This document shows positions 39,254 to 53,165 of a stretch of 64,000 nt of DNA, one piece after another. The position numbers and the translations under genes are program-made. Position 1 is the first letter of the stretch, and every line of letters begins with the position of its first letter. The stretch comes from Erythroxylum novogranatense. Taxonomy: Eukaryota; Streptophyta; Magnoliopsida; Malpighiales; Erythroxylaceae. The DNA lies in contig CM057229.1 of NCBI GenBank assembly GCA_029891385.1, forward strand, positions 1,364,001 to 1,428,000, read 5' to 3'. A model generated the notes under the pieces. That model was not told the DNA's origin and made no database searches. It saw nothing but the letters and a program-made list of their open reading frames with translations.

Positions 39254-39834
39254 TAGTTAAAACATCATACATAAAAGAAAAGGGCATACCACTGTTCAAA
39301 GCCAGATATAAGATTAACTATCCTAACTATCATATGAACAATTTGATTCACTGGTTTTCTAACAATTGCATATGAGGTAAACGAAAGCTCATTAATTAGA
39401 GATTTACAATCCTGAATAATAATTAAACTTTAAATTGTTTGATGAATAAGGATAATCATTTTAATCATTTTTAAAATATTTTATAATTTATTTTATAAAA
39501 GTCTAATCTGATTAACTTTTTAAATGTTAAATCTTTTATCTTACTAATTTAACTTTTGGTTCAATTTTGGTTAGTTACCATTAAATTCAGACTCTCACCA
39601 ACAAAACAGATTCACGAATAATTAAACTAATTTTGATTTTGGTTGAGACAACAAATACCATTTGTATTCACATTTTACAAACTTGCAAGGCAATTTGGAT
39701 TGTTGTGAACGGAAGCCATGTGACAATATCAAATCAAATAGTGATTGATAGTTTCATACATAATTGGAAAAGCAAGAGACTTAAGAAACTAAAAAGGCAT
39801 AAGAATACGTTTTTGTAGCACTTAACCTGCTCCA

Positions 39835-39943
39835 ATTTTATTTTTGTCCCAAAATAACACTGTTTTAGATATATTTATACGTAAAATGATTTTATTTTTG
39901 TCCTAAAATAACACTGTTTTAGATATATTTATACCTAAAATGA
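39835..39943. repeat. 54-bp tandem duplication
   Basis: Two copies containing AAAATAACACTGTTTTAGAT and ATATTTATAC, offset by 54 bp, with two or three differences. Confidence 0.88.
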
Positions 39944-41525
39944 CGTCCTTTTGAAACAAAAATAAAGTTGAATTAAATATAAAAGTTAATATCACCTAAA
40001 TGTTCATGAAATAAGATAGGAATAGAATAACAATAAGATAGGATATGATCTTATCTTAACTATAAACTCCAAGCTAATGATTCTTGTGGACCAATAAAAT
40101 TCAATTCAAAGGGATAGCACATAGCAGACCATGATGATAGACTTCCCTGACAAATCTCGGATTCTCCATCCCGATTTAAATCACCTATTATTGTTACTCT
40201 GTACCTGTCATATTTTATAAGTATCTATCTATCAAATTTTTGTAGGTCTCATTTATTAAATAAATAGATGTTCATAAAATAAAATAAAATAAAAATAACA
40301 AGAACAGGTGATTTGCTCCCTTCTCCATGCATTGAGAGTGTCCATCTACTAAGATAAGTCATTAAAGAACCTATCTAATCAACTACAATTTTAAAAGGGT
40401 AATTACCATTTAATTGGTACTTTAATTCCACAGAAAATTTAGCAAAACTAAAAAATTACTTTGACGAAGAATATATTTGAAATTTTACATTTATTGATTT
40501 CAAATTTAAAATTAATTTTCTAATTTAAATTTGACTTGAATATGAAGAATAAGATCTATTCACACTAATAAGCTTAATTTAGAAAACTCATAATATTTTT
40601 TATTTAAACTTTTAAATTTTGAGCTGGACTAAACCGAATAGCTCAAGCCGTATTCAAACTCTGAACTTTTCCAAACAAACAAAAAAAATCCAACCTAATC
40701 CAAAATTTAGTAAACTCACACTAAATTGTTTAACTTTGAAATGTATTAGAGAGGTAATTCTACCTGAATCCGGGATGGATTCAGATTTTTTTTTTAAATA
40801 GGGGTAAAATAATAATATTGAGTAGGAGCAAAATAATAATAACATTTTTTATGAGATCAAAACTTAAAATAATAATATTTTTATATAAAGTTTTTTTTTT
40901 GGCATAAAGGGAAAAAGATAACTCGGTTACAAAACTAATCTACGGAGACAGTCATCGACAGATCTTCTGAGAGGATGGTAAAGCACCCGTTGGATGGAAA
41001 ATTAAGAAAAGTGACCATAATGTCGAATTGCTTGGCCTGAGTGACGAACCAGTCCGCTCTTTTGGAAGTAATTGTCCCTGTTTACTCCCAATGTTCATCC
41101 TACCCGGACCCTAACCATAATAAGTCTACTTCAATAAGCTCGTTGGAGGTTGAGTTGTGCTATAGGGTATGTTGGGATTCAACTCGACAATTTCATGGGA
41201 GAAAATAGGTTTCTTTATCTTCTCAAATCTATGTTTTTTCTGATTCTTGTGGTGCTTCATATTGAATTTATTCTGATGACTTAGTTAGGGTTGGCAATAC
41301 GCCGTCGTACTAATTTTAGATTACTCTTTTCTTTAGTAGCTTAAACTCCATTTGAGATTTGATTGAATTTAAGCTAAATAATTCAAATTCAACTCGATCG
41401 GAGTTCATATTAAATTTAAAATGATATTATTTTAGTTTCAAACCTTATTCAATCAATTCAAATTTTACCTCTTAACATTAAGACAAATCGAATGGACTCA
41501 AATTATATCTTAATCTTATATTTAG
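39944..41525. other. Spacer without a recognised gene
   Basis: Contains one foldback element (separate entry). A less AT-rich segment at 40900-41200 has no recognisable domain on either strand. Confidence 0.5.
40176..40322. mobile_element. Probable foldback MITE
   Basis: AAATCACCTATTATTGTTAC near the left end pairs with the reverse complement of the right end, AAATCACCTGTTCTTGTTAT. The pairing continues through TATCTATCTAT and CATCTATTTAT. The interior is AT-rich and non-coding. Confidence 0.55.
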
Positions 41526-42217
41526 TCTCTATTTGATTGAGCTTATATTAGTAAAGTTTTATCAATAGAATTTTTTCTGTAGATTTTTATAAGAAGGATT
41601 TTTCTAAGAAGTCAGTTGATTATTTGACTATCATTTTAAAAAAGTTTTTAAAAGAACTTTATTCAATAGATTATTTGGCAATATAAAATAGAAAAATATT
41701 TTTAATTTTAACTATATTTTATTTTGTAATAAAATTATTTATGCATATAAATATTATTTAAAGTATATTAAACAATATATAAAGCATAATATATTAATTA
41801 TTATATAATTTTAAACCATATGAAACATAGATGAAAATATATCTAATCAAATCTTTTATATGGATTATAACATAAGTAAAACTAATATAAAAATATTAAA
41901 ACATATAAAAGTTAAATAATATTATATAAATCTCAAAATAAATGCGAAGATGGATTTGTGGATATTGTGAGAATTATGTGTAAAACATAAAGATAAAAAT
42001 GATTAAAATAGATTCATTAATTGATATGAAAATCTACCAAAAAGCATTTTTTATAAACTTTAAATTTAAACTTCTTAAAAGTTATATTTTAGTCTTAAAA
42101 AGTCATATTTATTAAAAGGTGTTTTTATTTCACAACGAAATATTCATTTTTCTTTAAAAAGGCTTTTGTGTGAAAGAAAGTACTTATTAACTTCTCAAAA
42201 GCCTATTCAAATAGAGA
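41526..42217. mobile_element. Non-autonomous inverted-repeat element, copy 1 (692 bp)
   Basis: Ends TCTCTATTTGATTGAGCTT and, reverse-complemented from the right, TCTCTATTTGAATAGGCTTT. TTTAG occurs on both sides (41521-41525 and 42218-42222) as a possible target duplication. The interior is AT-rich and non-coding. A related copy lies at about 52465-53165. Superfamily not assigned. Confidence 0.68.
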
Positions 42218-42296
42218 TTTAGTTTTCATATTATATAGTGTTCATAGTCTACAACATTTTAACTTTAGCACATGCATTGTGTTTGGTTTTATATTA

Positions 42297-42590
42297 TTAT
42301 TAGTGAATATATAAAATTAATTAAATTGACCTCACATAATATCTTAAACTATTGTGATGAGATGTTTACTTAAAATAATATCAGAATCTTTGTGACCAAG
42401 TAATCGTGAATTCAAATTCTATCACTCACCTATTATTCAATATAAGGTAAAGTGAGTGTATGCAATTTTCAAGTCCAAGAGACTTTCACTTGAGAAGGTG
42501 TATTAGTGAATATATAAAACCAATTAAGTTAGCTTTACATAACAATTTAAGTTATTGTGGTGAAACGATCACTTAATAATTATTATCAGA
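42297..42590 (+). mobile_element. Probable TRIM, possibly with a tandem extra primer site
   Basis: Two diverged repeats begin TATTAGTGAATATATAAAA (about 42299 and 42501) and run to TTACTTAA or CACTTAA. After the first comes AATATCAGAATC, similar to the tRNA-Met primer site, and GTGACCAAGTAATCGTGAAT, a typical TRIM interior. A purine-rich GAGAAGG precedes the second repeat. After the second, TATTATCAGATCC again resembles a primer site. No coding sequence. Confidence 0.55.
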
Positions 42591-42599
42591 TCCTGTAAA

Positions 42600-43560
42600 A
42601 AATATCTGAGAAAGACGTTTCCGGATGGAAAAAAGCAGAAAGGTTTTGATCTTTTATACAGAATTCGCAGATAGGGTTGACGTAAGCAGAGTCTAAATTT
42701 GTACAACGTCAAGCCTAATTTAGCTTATACTTTTTTGGGTTAAAATTTGGATTTAAGCTGGTTGAAACAGGTTCGGATTGGGTTGGGCGTTTAACTTTAA
42801 CCCGATTCCGGACCTTTTTGCCAAGTCTATTTGCAGAATACCATTTTGCAGAAAAATGAAAAGCAAATGGGTAACTTGGAGTTTCTTCAATGTCTGTCTT
42901 ACCACAAGAGCTGCATATTAAATATGGTCATAACTTGCATCAGGTCAGAGTTGGAAGTTGCTTGCATTTCAATCTTGGGGTTTCAATCAAAACAGATCTG
43001 CCAGAAGTTCTTTCGATATGCCTGAAACTGGAAATAAATAGAAACATTCCTCACAATCATAATAGATTCAGAAATATTTCTCCTTCTTTGTAGTCACATT
43101 TGCATGTAGAACTAGGCTTGGAGACCACGTTTAAGAGAATGTTTGCCAGGACCTGATGTTGCCCTCTCAGAGTTTTTCACTTACTAAACTGAGAAACTCA
43201 GAAGTTAAACTTCTCAGGCTACTGGTTTTTAATGCAATGAAGTGAAGTGCAGTTAAAACTGTCACATACACGTTTATATTGAATATGAGTTGCAGGAGTA
43301 GGGAACTATGTTCTGTTCGATTCAGGAAATTACAGAAACCCAACATAAAACTAACAAATGCCATTTACAGTCAATAGTTACAAAAGTTACCAGTGGCTCA
43401 ACTCATGATTTCATAAGCATGAAATGATGAAACATAAGCAAGCAAAGTCAACAAACGTAAGCTGATACCAGTTATCATAAAACATATGGCCTTGGTGCTT
43501 CCGCTTGTATACTACTAGGGCCTTGTTCAATCGAAATGTAGTTTACGTCCAAGTATGTTT
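42600..43560. other. Spacer including the probable 3' UTR of the filament-like gene
   Basis: No separate gene was seen. The part next to 43565 should contain the 3' UTR of the minus-strand gene. Confidence 0.45.
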
Positions 43561-43565
43561 TGTTC

Positions 43566-46500
43566 TCAATAAGAATTCTTGACCCCTCCTTTCGAGGAAA
43601 AGAACCGGCTGAATCCTCTTGAATGCTTCTCCGGTGTTGGAGTAGAAGAGGTTGAAGACGAACTGGACTTTGAAGACCTGTTCTTTGGATGCTTTGAATT
43701 GGAAGGTGATGTCAAGAGGTTAGTTTCTGTATCAGATGGACTACATTGGCTGTTGTACAAATCCACTGGTGACTCGGCACCAGTTCCATGCAGATTGGCA
43801 GAAGTAGCAGTATCTATCTCAACCTGATCAAACTCTTGCAAATTTATGCCGGTAGACGTAGGTTCATCTTCGCCCCTTTGGCTCCTCTCACTCTGTGGAG
43901 ATTCGATGAGCTCTGTTTGAGGGCGCAAAGCTTTCAACTGCCTTCCAAGGAGAAATATGGTTTCTTGGCACTCTGCCAACTTTTCTGCTGCAGCTGTCAA
44001 TTCTTTCTCCTGGAATGAAAAGAATTCCCCCATTAACTTTTACATCCCCAAGTCTACCCAGAAAAATAGCAAGCAACATTGCAAGTAATAATGTCATAAA
44101 GATATCTTGAAGATCTAGACAAAAGTATAAGCAAGGGAACTCCCAATCATTTAAAGACGTATGTATTGTGGAATAATAATGATCTACTTTTAATGTGGAG
44201 TAACAAACATAGAACTACATGCAACTTCATCACAGATGTACATGAAGCAGTAGATTGACCTTTTAGTATATAACTCAATATTGATAAATCATCCATATAG
44301 GCAAGTCTCTTCATATGAAGAACATCAAAATACAAAATATCTATTGTTTGGAACAACATAATTCTGTTATGTTTATTTTCTAGAGATGTCCCTGATTGAA
44401 GTAAATATCAGAGGGAAAGAGGGAAGACAGATCTCACTTGTTTAGTCTTGGGGTCAACATCAGCAGCTGAAGAACAAACTGAACAACTTTCATTCCTAGC
44501 AACAACAAAGGATTCATGTATTAGAAATAAGGCTGCTTAAGGTTCAAAATATTTTTCTCCAATATCATCCATGAATATTATCCATCCAGATAAAAGCACA
44601 TACAAAAAGTTAAAAAGTTCAGCACATAACTGATCTCATGATAGTTTTGTCACACAATCAGCATGGCACTCAATGATGACTTTTCCCAGTTCAGAAGAGA
44701 TCAAAAGAAGTATAAACGGAAAAGTATCAATTTTCACCGAAATCAAATTTAAACCAGATTGATTAATTTGAATAATCTATAAGATCGATCAGGAAAGCAG
44801 GTAACCATCACAAACCTTTGCATATCTATAAATTTTGTACCAAATTATTCTTCTAAATTCTAGAAATTGATTTTCCATGAGAGCAAACATAACTTTGCTA
44901 CCAGCAGGCCTAAAGTTTTAGAATGTGGTTAAATTGGAAATAATACAAACTAAAATTTGAACCACAAAGCTCAGGACACCTGAACTTGAAAACCAAGGCA
45001 GTCCTTGAGTACGTAAAAGCTATAGTTGGACAATAGCTAATTTTAGTACAATTAAGGAGGAAGGTGAAACTTACTTTTGCAGCAGATCCTGTAGTTCATT
45101 GCATCTGTTCAAGGCATCATCATGGCCCCTCTTTTCTACTTGAAGTTCATTTTCCAAAGTTTCTGCTTTTGATCGTAGAAGGTTCACCTCAGCTTCAACC
45201 TCACTTGCACGACTTTCAAGCGCTCTGTATGACTCTGCCATACATTTAAGTTGAGTCTCCGCCAAACTGTTTGAATCTTTGGCATAGGTTAGCTGTGACT
45301 TAATTTCAGCCAGAAGTTGCTCAGTCTCCCGTAACTGAGATTTGGTTATTTCCAGATTTTCAGAACATTTGGCTAAATCTACAGCCATGCTCTCCTTCGC
45401 CAACTTTAATTCTTCAAACTCCTCCAGAGAAATCTTGCATGAAGTGCCATTTGGAACATAGCTTGACATTAAATGTCCATCATCAGGCACCTCAGGATTA
45501 GAGTTAGGACTAGAAACGTGATCACAATTATTTTGATATCCTTCCCCTGATGAATCCTTGTCAGCAACCTTATTCTCTGGTAATGCAACTTTGTCTATGC
45601 AATCAGGACTGCTGATCTCTGTTTCACAGCCTTTAAAACCAAGGAGATTGAATCTAAGTTCACCAGCCTTAGCCAATACATGTGAGAGGCCAAAAACAAA
45701 ATCAGTCAAACTTGATTCACTGGATAAAACTTTGTTAAAGGTGACAGAAAACTCCTGAATCTTTTCATCCAGAGCATTGCCATCGACAGATATAAGATGA
45801 ACTGCCATCGCTTCTTTCCCCAGGAAAAGAACAAAGTCATGAATTTGAGAAACGGCAGTTGCCAATTCCTGGCTCAGTTTGTGCAGGGTTTCTATCTTGC
45901 TATCTTCGGACAAACTGATCATCTTTTCTCCCGTTATGCCAGCATCTTCAGGAGAGGTCTGCCCATTTAACATAGCATCAGAATGTACTTCATCTGAAAC
46001 ACTACTGCCCGAATTATGATGGAGAGTATCACAAGCATCTTGCACAACAAGTTTGACCTCACCCAAGATTTTCCCTATGTCAGCATCCTTTGACACATTC
46101 TCAAGCAACTTAGAGATTCTTGACTGGAATCTAACTAGTGTTTGCTGGTCTGGATCAAATCCAGAATCCCCAGCAGACAATTGAAGTTGAGAAGACGCAT
46201 TACTAACCAACACATCCAAATCCCGATGCCCTTCAGACTGAGTATCTTTACAAGATGAGACCTCTCCTGAAACATCACCTTTTACAATTTCAGATCTTTT
46301 ACCATTTGCACAATCAGAAGTAATGATGGCACCATTTGAATTCAAACAAGCTAACTTCTCCATCTCTAAGAAATCATCCATAAGCTCCAAATTGTTTTTG
46401 TTTTCAACTTTGCTAGATCTCTCACCATTGGTTTCCTTCTTGAATTGAGAGAACTTAGAGATCAATCCTGTTGCCCAAGAATTTGCACAACTTCGATTGT

Positions 46501-48473
46501 CATCATTTCCATCCTCAGAAAGAGAGGTCAAGCTAGGTGGATTGCTTGCATTTTGGCTAGAGTAGCCTTCGACAGAAACTTGGACGGTAGATTTTGGGAA
46601 ACTTTTCTGTTGATTGTTGACTATTTGTGCTTCTAAACTTTGAAGCCTGCTTGTTGTCTTGGCACATAGATTCCTAGAATCCTGCAGCTCACTGTTACGC
46701 ATTGCCAAAGCTTCTTTCAGCATTTTTGTCTCTTCCTCCATCGCAAGTAACCGATCTGTGAGAAAGTCCTTCTCTTTATGCAATTTCTGAGTACAGTCAA
46801 GCGAAAATTCAGACACTGCAGAAAGATGTGGACTAGAAGGCTTAACAGGAGACCTCCTTAAGCGAGAGTCTCCATATTCTCGCCCCAAACTCTCAACCTC
46901 TAGTTTCATTTGGGCTAGTGCAGCAGGGCCTGGTAACTTTTTCCGCACAAGACCACGTAACCTTTGGCACTCTGCTTCAAGCTTAGCTATTTTTTTCACT
47001 CCTTCCATATGCTGCTTGTTAGCTGCGTCAGCAGATCTCACGCTCATATTCTTTTCTTCATTGCGAATCTCCAGCTCTTTGGCAACAACATGGAGTTCAT
47101 ACTTTAGTGTATTTATTTCCCTTTCACATGATTCAATATTGCTCTTTAAAAGCTCGATTTCAGCCTCAGCTTGTGATTTCTCTTCGCTTATTTTTATTAG
47201 CATGTTAGATCGCTCTTGCAGTGACCTTGTAATTGCCGCATTTTCAGCTTCAGATCTAAGGAGTTCCTGATCCAAGTTAGCTATCTTAGCCTCAAGCTCC
47301 ATCCTAATCTTGTCCAATTGCTTTGCCTTGGTTGTAACCACTTCCTGCAATTTCTGTTCATGTTCTTCCTTCAAATTTCGTATTTGCCGCATGCACTCTT
47401 TAAGAGCACCATCCAAATGTGAAGCTCTATCTTCGACAGTGAGCTTTGACAATGTGACAGATTCTAGATGATTTTTCAATGCCAAAGCCTCTGCTTCAGC
47501 CTTTTCCCAACCTGCAGCATAAGATTCCATGGAATGCATGTGAGGTTAGGTTATATTCTAGAGTATTGATGTTATAATTTCTCTGTCTAGGAGATTTGAA
47601 CCATGGTCATACCTGATACAGCTTCTTCCGCAACTTTAGCGTGCTGTTTAACAAGGTTCTCCTTAGTTGTCATCTCAGATTGTGCTGCAGACAGATTTTC
47701 ATTCAGTTCTTTAATTTTGTTCTCTAATTTCTCAACTTGCTGCTCATATGTCTTGGCTTGCTCATCGTATGTCTTAACTTGCTCTTCATATGTCTTAATT
47801 TGCTCCTCTAAGCCAGTTAGATGAGTGTATGATTCAACCGAAATCTGAACATAATTTGGCTTTTTGTAGTTGCCCTGCTTAGATTACAAGGGGGAGAAAA
47901 AATATATAGAAATAATACATTAAGAAATAGAACTGGGAAAAAAGAGCAAATGGAACTTTAATAAAATAATACCAGAACTTGATTTCCTCAATGGATATTA
48001 TACTAGCAATTGGAAGTATATGTTCTATATCATTGTAGCATCTGGACATATAGCTTGAGTTCATGCAAAGTGAGGTTAAAAAGCTGACCAGGTTCTGATG
48101 AGTAAATGATATTGAGATTTATCAAAAATGACATCCAACAATGCGAAATCAAAAATGACATCCAACAATGTGAAGTATTGGCTCGCTAGTCATGACCAAA
48201 TCCCCAAAAAGTAGCTTCTAATAAGAAGATTTTATTCCTAACCAATGGCTGAGAAAAGAATTCCATGAGAAACAATCAACAAAAGGAAGGTAAAAAAGAA
48301 GGCCACAGTTATCCCAGGAACTAGAAGTATGAAGGCAAAAAAATTAATAAGACCTTATTATCGCCCTGTGATCCACCTGATGTCAAATTGATACCGCCGG
48401 GATCTGCTGGAGCGGCAGCTTTCTCAGACTTTTCAGATGACTTCTTCTTCCACGGCCAACTCCGGCGGTCCAT
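43566..48473 (-). CDS. Filament-like plant protein (FPP family), about 1107 aa
   Basis: Long coiled-coil protein of the plant-specific FPP family, some members of which associate with the cortical cytoskeleton or endomembranes. Exons 48473-48354, 47877-47613, 47511-45075, 44495-44438 and 44009-43566 join in frame through GT-AG sites. The start MDRRSWPWKKKSSEKSEK is the conserved FPP N-terminus. Residues about 50-250 form a coiled coil (EEQVKTYDEQAKTYEQQVEK), followed by the family block GWEKAEAEALALKNHLESVT and LDGALKECMRQIRNLKEEHE. A Ser/Asn/Asp-rich middle and a second coiled coil (LEEFEELKLAKESMAVDLAK) follow. The C-terminus SRFFSSKGGVKNSY is also typical. YEEQVKTYDEQAKTYEQQ contains three short internal repeats. 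No disruption was seen and length is normal. It converges on the SAUR gene across 8 kb of repeats. Confidence 0.95.
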
Positions 48474-48481
48474 CTCACACT

Positions 48482-49730
48482 GCAATTCACAAAATAAAAG
48501 AAATTGAAAATACAGGAGATAAATAAGAATAGTATGACGAACATAGGAATATTACTTTAGCTGATGATACTAAGTTCTAATCGGTACAACAAGTTTGAAC
48601 CAGAACATAACTTGAATTCAAATAAACCCAGAAAAAGTACGGAACAATTAAATTTGGATTCAACAGAGAAAGATCAGAATGTACACTGTTACGACCCCAT
48701 CAGTCCCATCAACATGTTGAAGCTAATCCTAGGAAAAACTAAAAGGCCTACCAGACATGCATTGTCGGAAATATATCTACTCATCAGACGAGAACAAAAC
48801 GTAACAATTGGCACAAAACAGACACAGCATCAGAGGAGCATCCAAAGCTATTGCTAATGATGTTTGATTTAAGAACAATAAAGTAAGTTAGAACACAAAG
48901 GAACAATCCTTCCGAAGTTTAGGCACTTATTAAATAAGTATTTAAGACTTAAGAGACACGATCGGTTAAAGTGAAACTACAGTGCATTTTAGTAAATTTA
49001 TGCTCGTACAAGTCCAGGCTCCGTAAGATTGTAACATGAAACACGCAAAAACTGTGGCGGCGACTTCTGATTTGCTAAACTAAGATCTAACCACGAAGTT
49101 TATTATGTAACTTGTGAGAGAAAACAAAACATATATCAGGAAGACAGGGAGGGATAGTCAATGATTTTAAAATACGAGAAACGACGCAGAAATAGTTCTT
49201 TTTTTTTTTTAAGTCGAGATATTTATCCAATGTGAGATGGGTTAGAAGAGCTGTTTCTTTGGTTAAATTTTGAAACAAAGACAAAAACAGAAGTACCAAG
49301 TATGCATGACTTTTTGTGAAGCAAAGCTGACAATCTGATACGGAATCACAGTGAGAAAGAGAGCTGAGAAAGATATTGAAATCCCAAAAAAAAAAGACAA
49401 ATTTTAGCAGGTAAGTGAAAATGGCCACGCACGAGCTCCAATTGATGAATCAGAGCTGAAACCAAACGATGTTTATAACTGAAAATGGAACAAACCCAGT
49501 TGAGAATCACATTCCTTCCTCCACCGACACCAACCCGAAGCACAATCTTGACTTTGAAAGAAAGAAGCCAATGTTTTTTAAGAAAAAAAAAAACAAATTG
49601 TTGGCTATCGAAAAGAAGAAACAAACAAGCGACACGTCGCCTCTTTATCTCCTTTTTTATCACTTACCCAGAAACGACACAACAACACTCCAGAGTTCTG
49701 AAGTGCGAGAAATGGAAATATGAACTCACC
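48482..49730 (-). promoter_or_regulatory. Probable leader intron and end of the untranslated first exon of the FPP gene
   Basis: Just upstream of the ATG the minus strand has acceptor TTGTGAATTGCAG (at about 48482). A strong donor, CTCTCG|GTGAGTTC, lies at 49730/49729. This suggests a 5' UTR exon to the right of 49730 and a leader intron of about 1.25 kb. Inferred from splice signals only. Confidence 0.5.
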
Positions 49731-49949
49731 GAGAGAAATGTAGCTCCAAAGAAAGACTCTCTAGATTGACGAGTCACCACACGGTCGCTTTACTCTAAGA
49801 AAATGAAGATCCAAATTTAGAGACCGTGGGTTCTTGAGATGGTCGTGTGATAGGGGAGAAAGCAAAATGGGCACTCCAGAGTGGCGGCCGACGACTACGT
49901 CGCGGTGGCCGGAAAATATGGTCGTGGTGGTAGTGGAAGTGAGAGAGAG

Positions 49950-52464
49950 AAGTTAAAATATTCGGTTCGAGGTGTCACTTAAAAGGCAAGACGTTGGAAA
50001 AGACGTTGGAAAAGCTCCAAATCAATCAGCTTTAAATTATTTACATTAGATAAAGAAAAAATATTTTAAAAACAAGTTAGTTTAAATTTAATATTTTAAT
50101 AAAATTATTGGTGCATTTATTATTTATTAAAATAATATCTCAGTAATTGGAAGTGACGGTCATGGCTCAATGGACTAATCTGCCCTTTGATAAAACGAAA
50201 ATATGACGATAAAGTCCCTAGCCCTTGCGGCAGAAGCAAGAGCTTAGCTGTATAGGATATTTCGAATAGGTTCCACAATATGTTATCTTATGGGGTTGTG
50301 AGTATCACGACACTGTGGACCACCGTCACATCTCGCATAATCAACCTTAATCGCATGTGATGTGCCACTGCATGTAGCTTTCACGCATCATAAGATCTGA
50401 ACCGCTCATCAAACCATCTTACCTTTCACGTCTTTTTTGCAACATGTAGAGAATTTCCTGTCCCCTTCAATTTTTATTTGCATTAAATGACTCGTATCAA
50501 GGATTTGGTTCGATTTCTCTTTGTAAAGTCTTAAGGAGGGTGGCTTTGAGTTCGGGTATTGAAAATTGAAAATTTTGTTTGACCAGTATTTTATTTTTTA
50601 TAGGTAAATCAATACGAATAGAGATTAGTCTAAAAGTGAATAGCTTAAAAGTATTTTCTTATATTTGAAACCCCCCTAAAATATCCCATAAACTAACAAA
50701 AAAAAAAGTCTTATAAAGAATTCAGTGATATCAAAATCGTCAGATAACCTAAATTTGTCCTTTATTTAAGGGAAATTATCAACGTAGTCAGTCTTCTTTT
50801 GATTATAAAGGAACAACTTTTTAAAGTTACGTTCATGTGTAATATTTATTTAATTTAAAAAAAAAATTAGTTTTGACATTTGACCGTCGACTATGGAGAT
50901 TTTAGGGTGATTACAAGTTTCATAGCTATACTCCATTTGCTTGAGAGGGGCAATGATAACGTGTAGCTCGTCCTTAAAACTCAATAACAAATTGGCCTAA
51001 TCTATTGACTAGGAAGAAACTCTTTCTACACAAAACCATGTAATGATACCGACAAATGGTAATGTTAGCCACCTGGAGGTCACTCCGCGTTATGGTCTAG
51101 GCTGGTCTCGCCTGCATTGGAACATTGTGTGTTAGCAGACTTTTGAATCCCTCAAAGCTTGTCGGAACAGGAGTGCTTGGTCGTGCCTTTTCCACTTCAA
51201 TTTTCGATTTAGTATAAGATTTCCGTACGATTAACCAATTGGTTAAAGGTTAATTGCAATATACATTTTTTTTTATTATTATCCAAGAAAATTACAACAC
51301 TAAATTAACGCTCGTGGGTACATAACGTCTTGCACGTCACGGTAGAAGATCTCCTGAATTCTAAAAGAGAGCTCGTGAAAGAAATAAAAACCTATACTGC
51401 AAGTCCTAGCGAGTCGAGCGAAGCTGTCAACGAATTGATTTCCTTCCTGAAACATATGCTATATCTGAATTGTCCATTCTCACTCCAACATTTGGTGTAT
51501 ACCTATCACGATATACCTATCACCAAAACATTAAATATACAAAATTTAATGTAAAGCCGAATTCGCTTGATTAGTACGTTACATAGGCTAAGAGCCTAAG
51601 ACCCGTCTAGGTACTATAACTCTATAATACAATAGCACTCCGGAGTCAGGACTATTGAATCCTACGTTTAAAGAGTAGTGATCCAATTAATAGAGTAAGT
51701 CGAAAAGCCTTCATACCAAAAACGTTATAAATTTATATTTAAAATTAATTGAGTTTAATTAGTCGCTATATGTTAAATTATTAAACACGTAATTTTCAAA
51801 TACGATTTATTTAATAATTTATTTAATACGTATTTTAAAAATAACTATACATTTTTCAATTATAAAATTTTTATATAACTAAAAAAATGTTAGTAAATTG
51901 AGTGACTTTTACTATTCTCTTGCATAAATAAAATCATCATCATATCCAATTTAAAGCTGAGTTTAAGAATATCTGATAGTACACATCTTACTATTACATA
52001 ATAAAAGATCATTTTAATACAAAATTTTTATAATACGTAAATTTAAAAAGATCATAATATACACAACATTTTATTTATATTCTTGAGCCAATCAAATCAT
52101 AAAGAATTGGGTTGCCCACGTCAATCCTATAATACAGCCCCTGATTTTGTTTTTTTTGTTTTTTTCTCAATCACATCTCTGGCAATAAAAGCGAGTGTGG
52201 TACAATAATAAGGTGTTTATTTTGTCAAATTATTCTTTTGGAGTTTTCTTATTCTATGAGAAAAATAGGCATAGCAGTCTTTTTCTACAAGATAGGGGTC
52301 TTTTTCTGCCTTTTAAAAAGCTTGTAGTTTTATGAAATATGACCAGAAAATCCAAAAAGTGCAAGGGTAGGCAAAGTCGTTGCGTTTAGTTCATCAGATA
52401 CTTACTACGAGCCTTTTGCTTTCTAATTTGCATTCAACGTTGTAACTTATAACACCTACTCAGA
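49950..52464. other. Spacer without a recognised gene
   Basis: AT-rich with small mixed segments (50150-50450, 51050-51230, 51320-51480). The longest frame (74 codons near 51330) shows no known domain. Confidence 0.5.
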
Positions 52465-53165
52465 GCAATTTTTTATTCATATTATAATTTTCGTTAATAG
52501 AATTTTTTTAAGATCTAAAAAAACTTTTTAAAAACTAGTTAACCATGGAGCTGTTATTTTAAAATATTTTTTGAAAGAGCCTGGTACTGTTAAGTATTTA
52601 GTAACATAAAAATAAAAATATTTTAATTTTAATTATATTTTATTTGATAATAAAATTTATTTATGTATATAAATATTATTTAAAGTATAGTAAAATATGT
52701 AAAGTACAATATATTAATTATTATACAATTTTAAACCATATGAAACATAAATGAAAATATATTTAATCAAATATTTTATATATATTATAACATAAATAAA
52801 CTAATATCAAAATAAATATTAAAATATATTTAAAATGTCAAATAATACTATATAAATCTCAAAATAAATATCCAAATTGAATAAATAGTTAAATACATAA
52901 TAAACAAGAAGATGAGTTTGTCAAAATTGTGATAATTATGTATAAAACATAATGACAAAAGGGATTAAAAATATACTCATTAATTGATCTGAAAAATTTA
53001 CTGATAAAATACTTTTTAATAAGCTCAAATATTTTAGCTGTCAAAAAGGCATATATATTAAAAAATGTTTTTTATTTTACAATCAAACACCTATTTTCTT
53101 TAAAAATGCTTTTATGATGAAAAAAGTACTTATTGGCGTCCCAAAAGTCTATCGAAACAAACATT
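52465..53165. repeat. Non-autonomous inverted-repeat element, copy 2 (diverged)
   Basis: Aligns along its length with 41526-42217, sharing TTTTAAACCATATGAAACAT, GAAAATATAT and TATATAAATCTCAAAATAAA. It carries an extra segment near 52870-52910. The ends are too diverged to place exactly. Confidence 0.65.

Noticed and set aside
49469..49769. 84- and 94-codon plus-strand frames
   Set aside because: They lie across the FPP leader intron and its donor; lysine-rich low-complexity translation without a domain.
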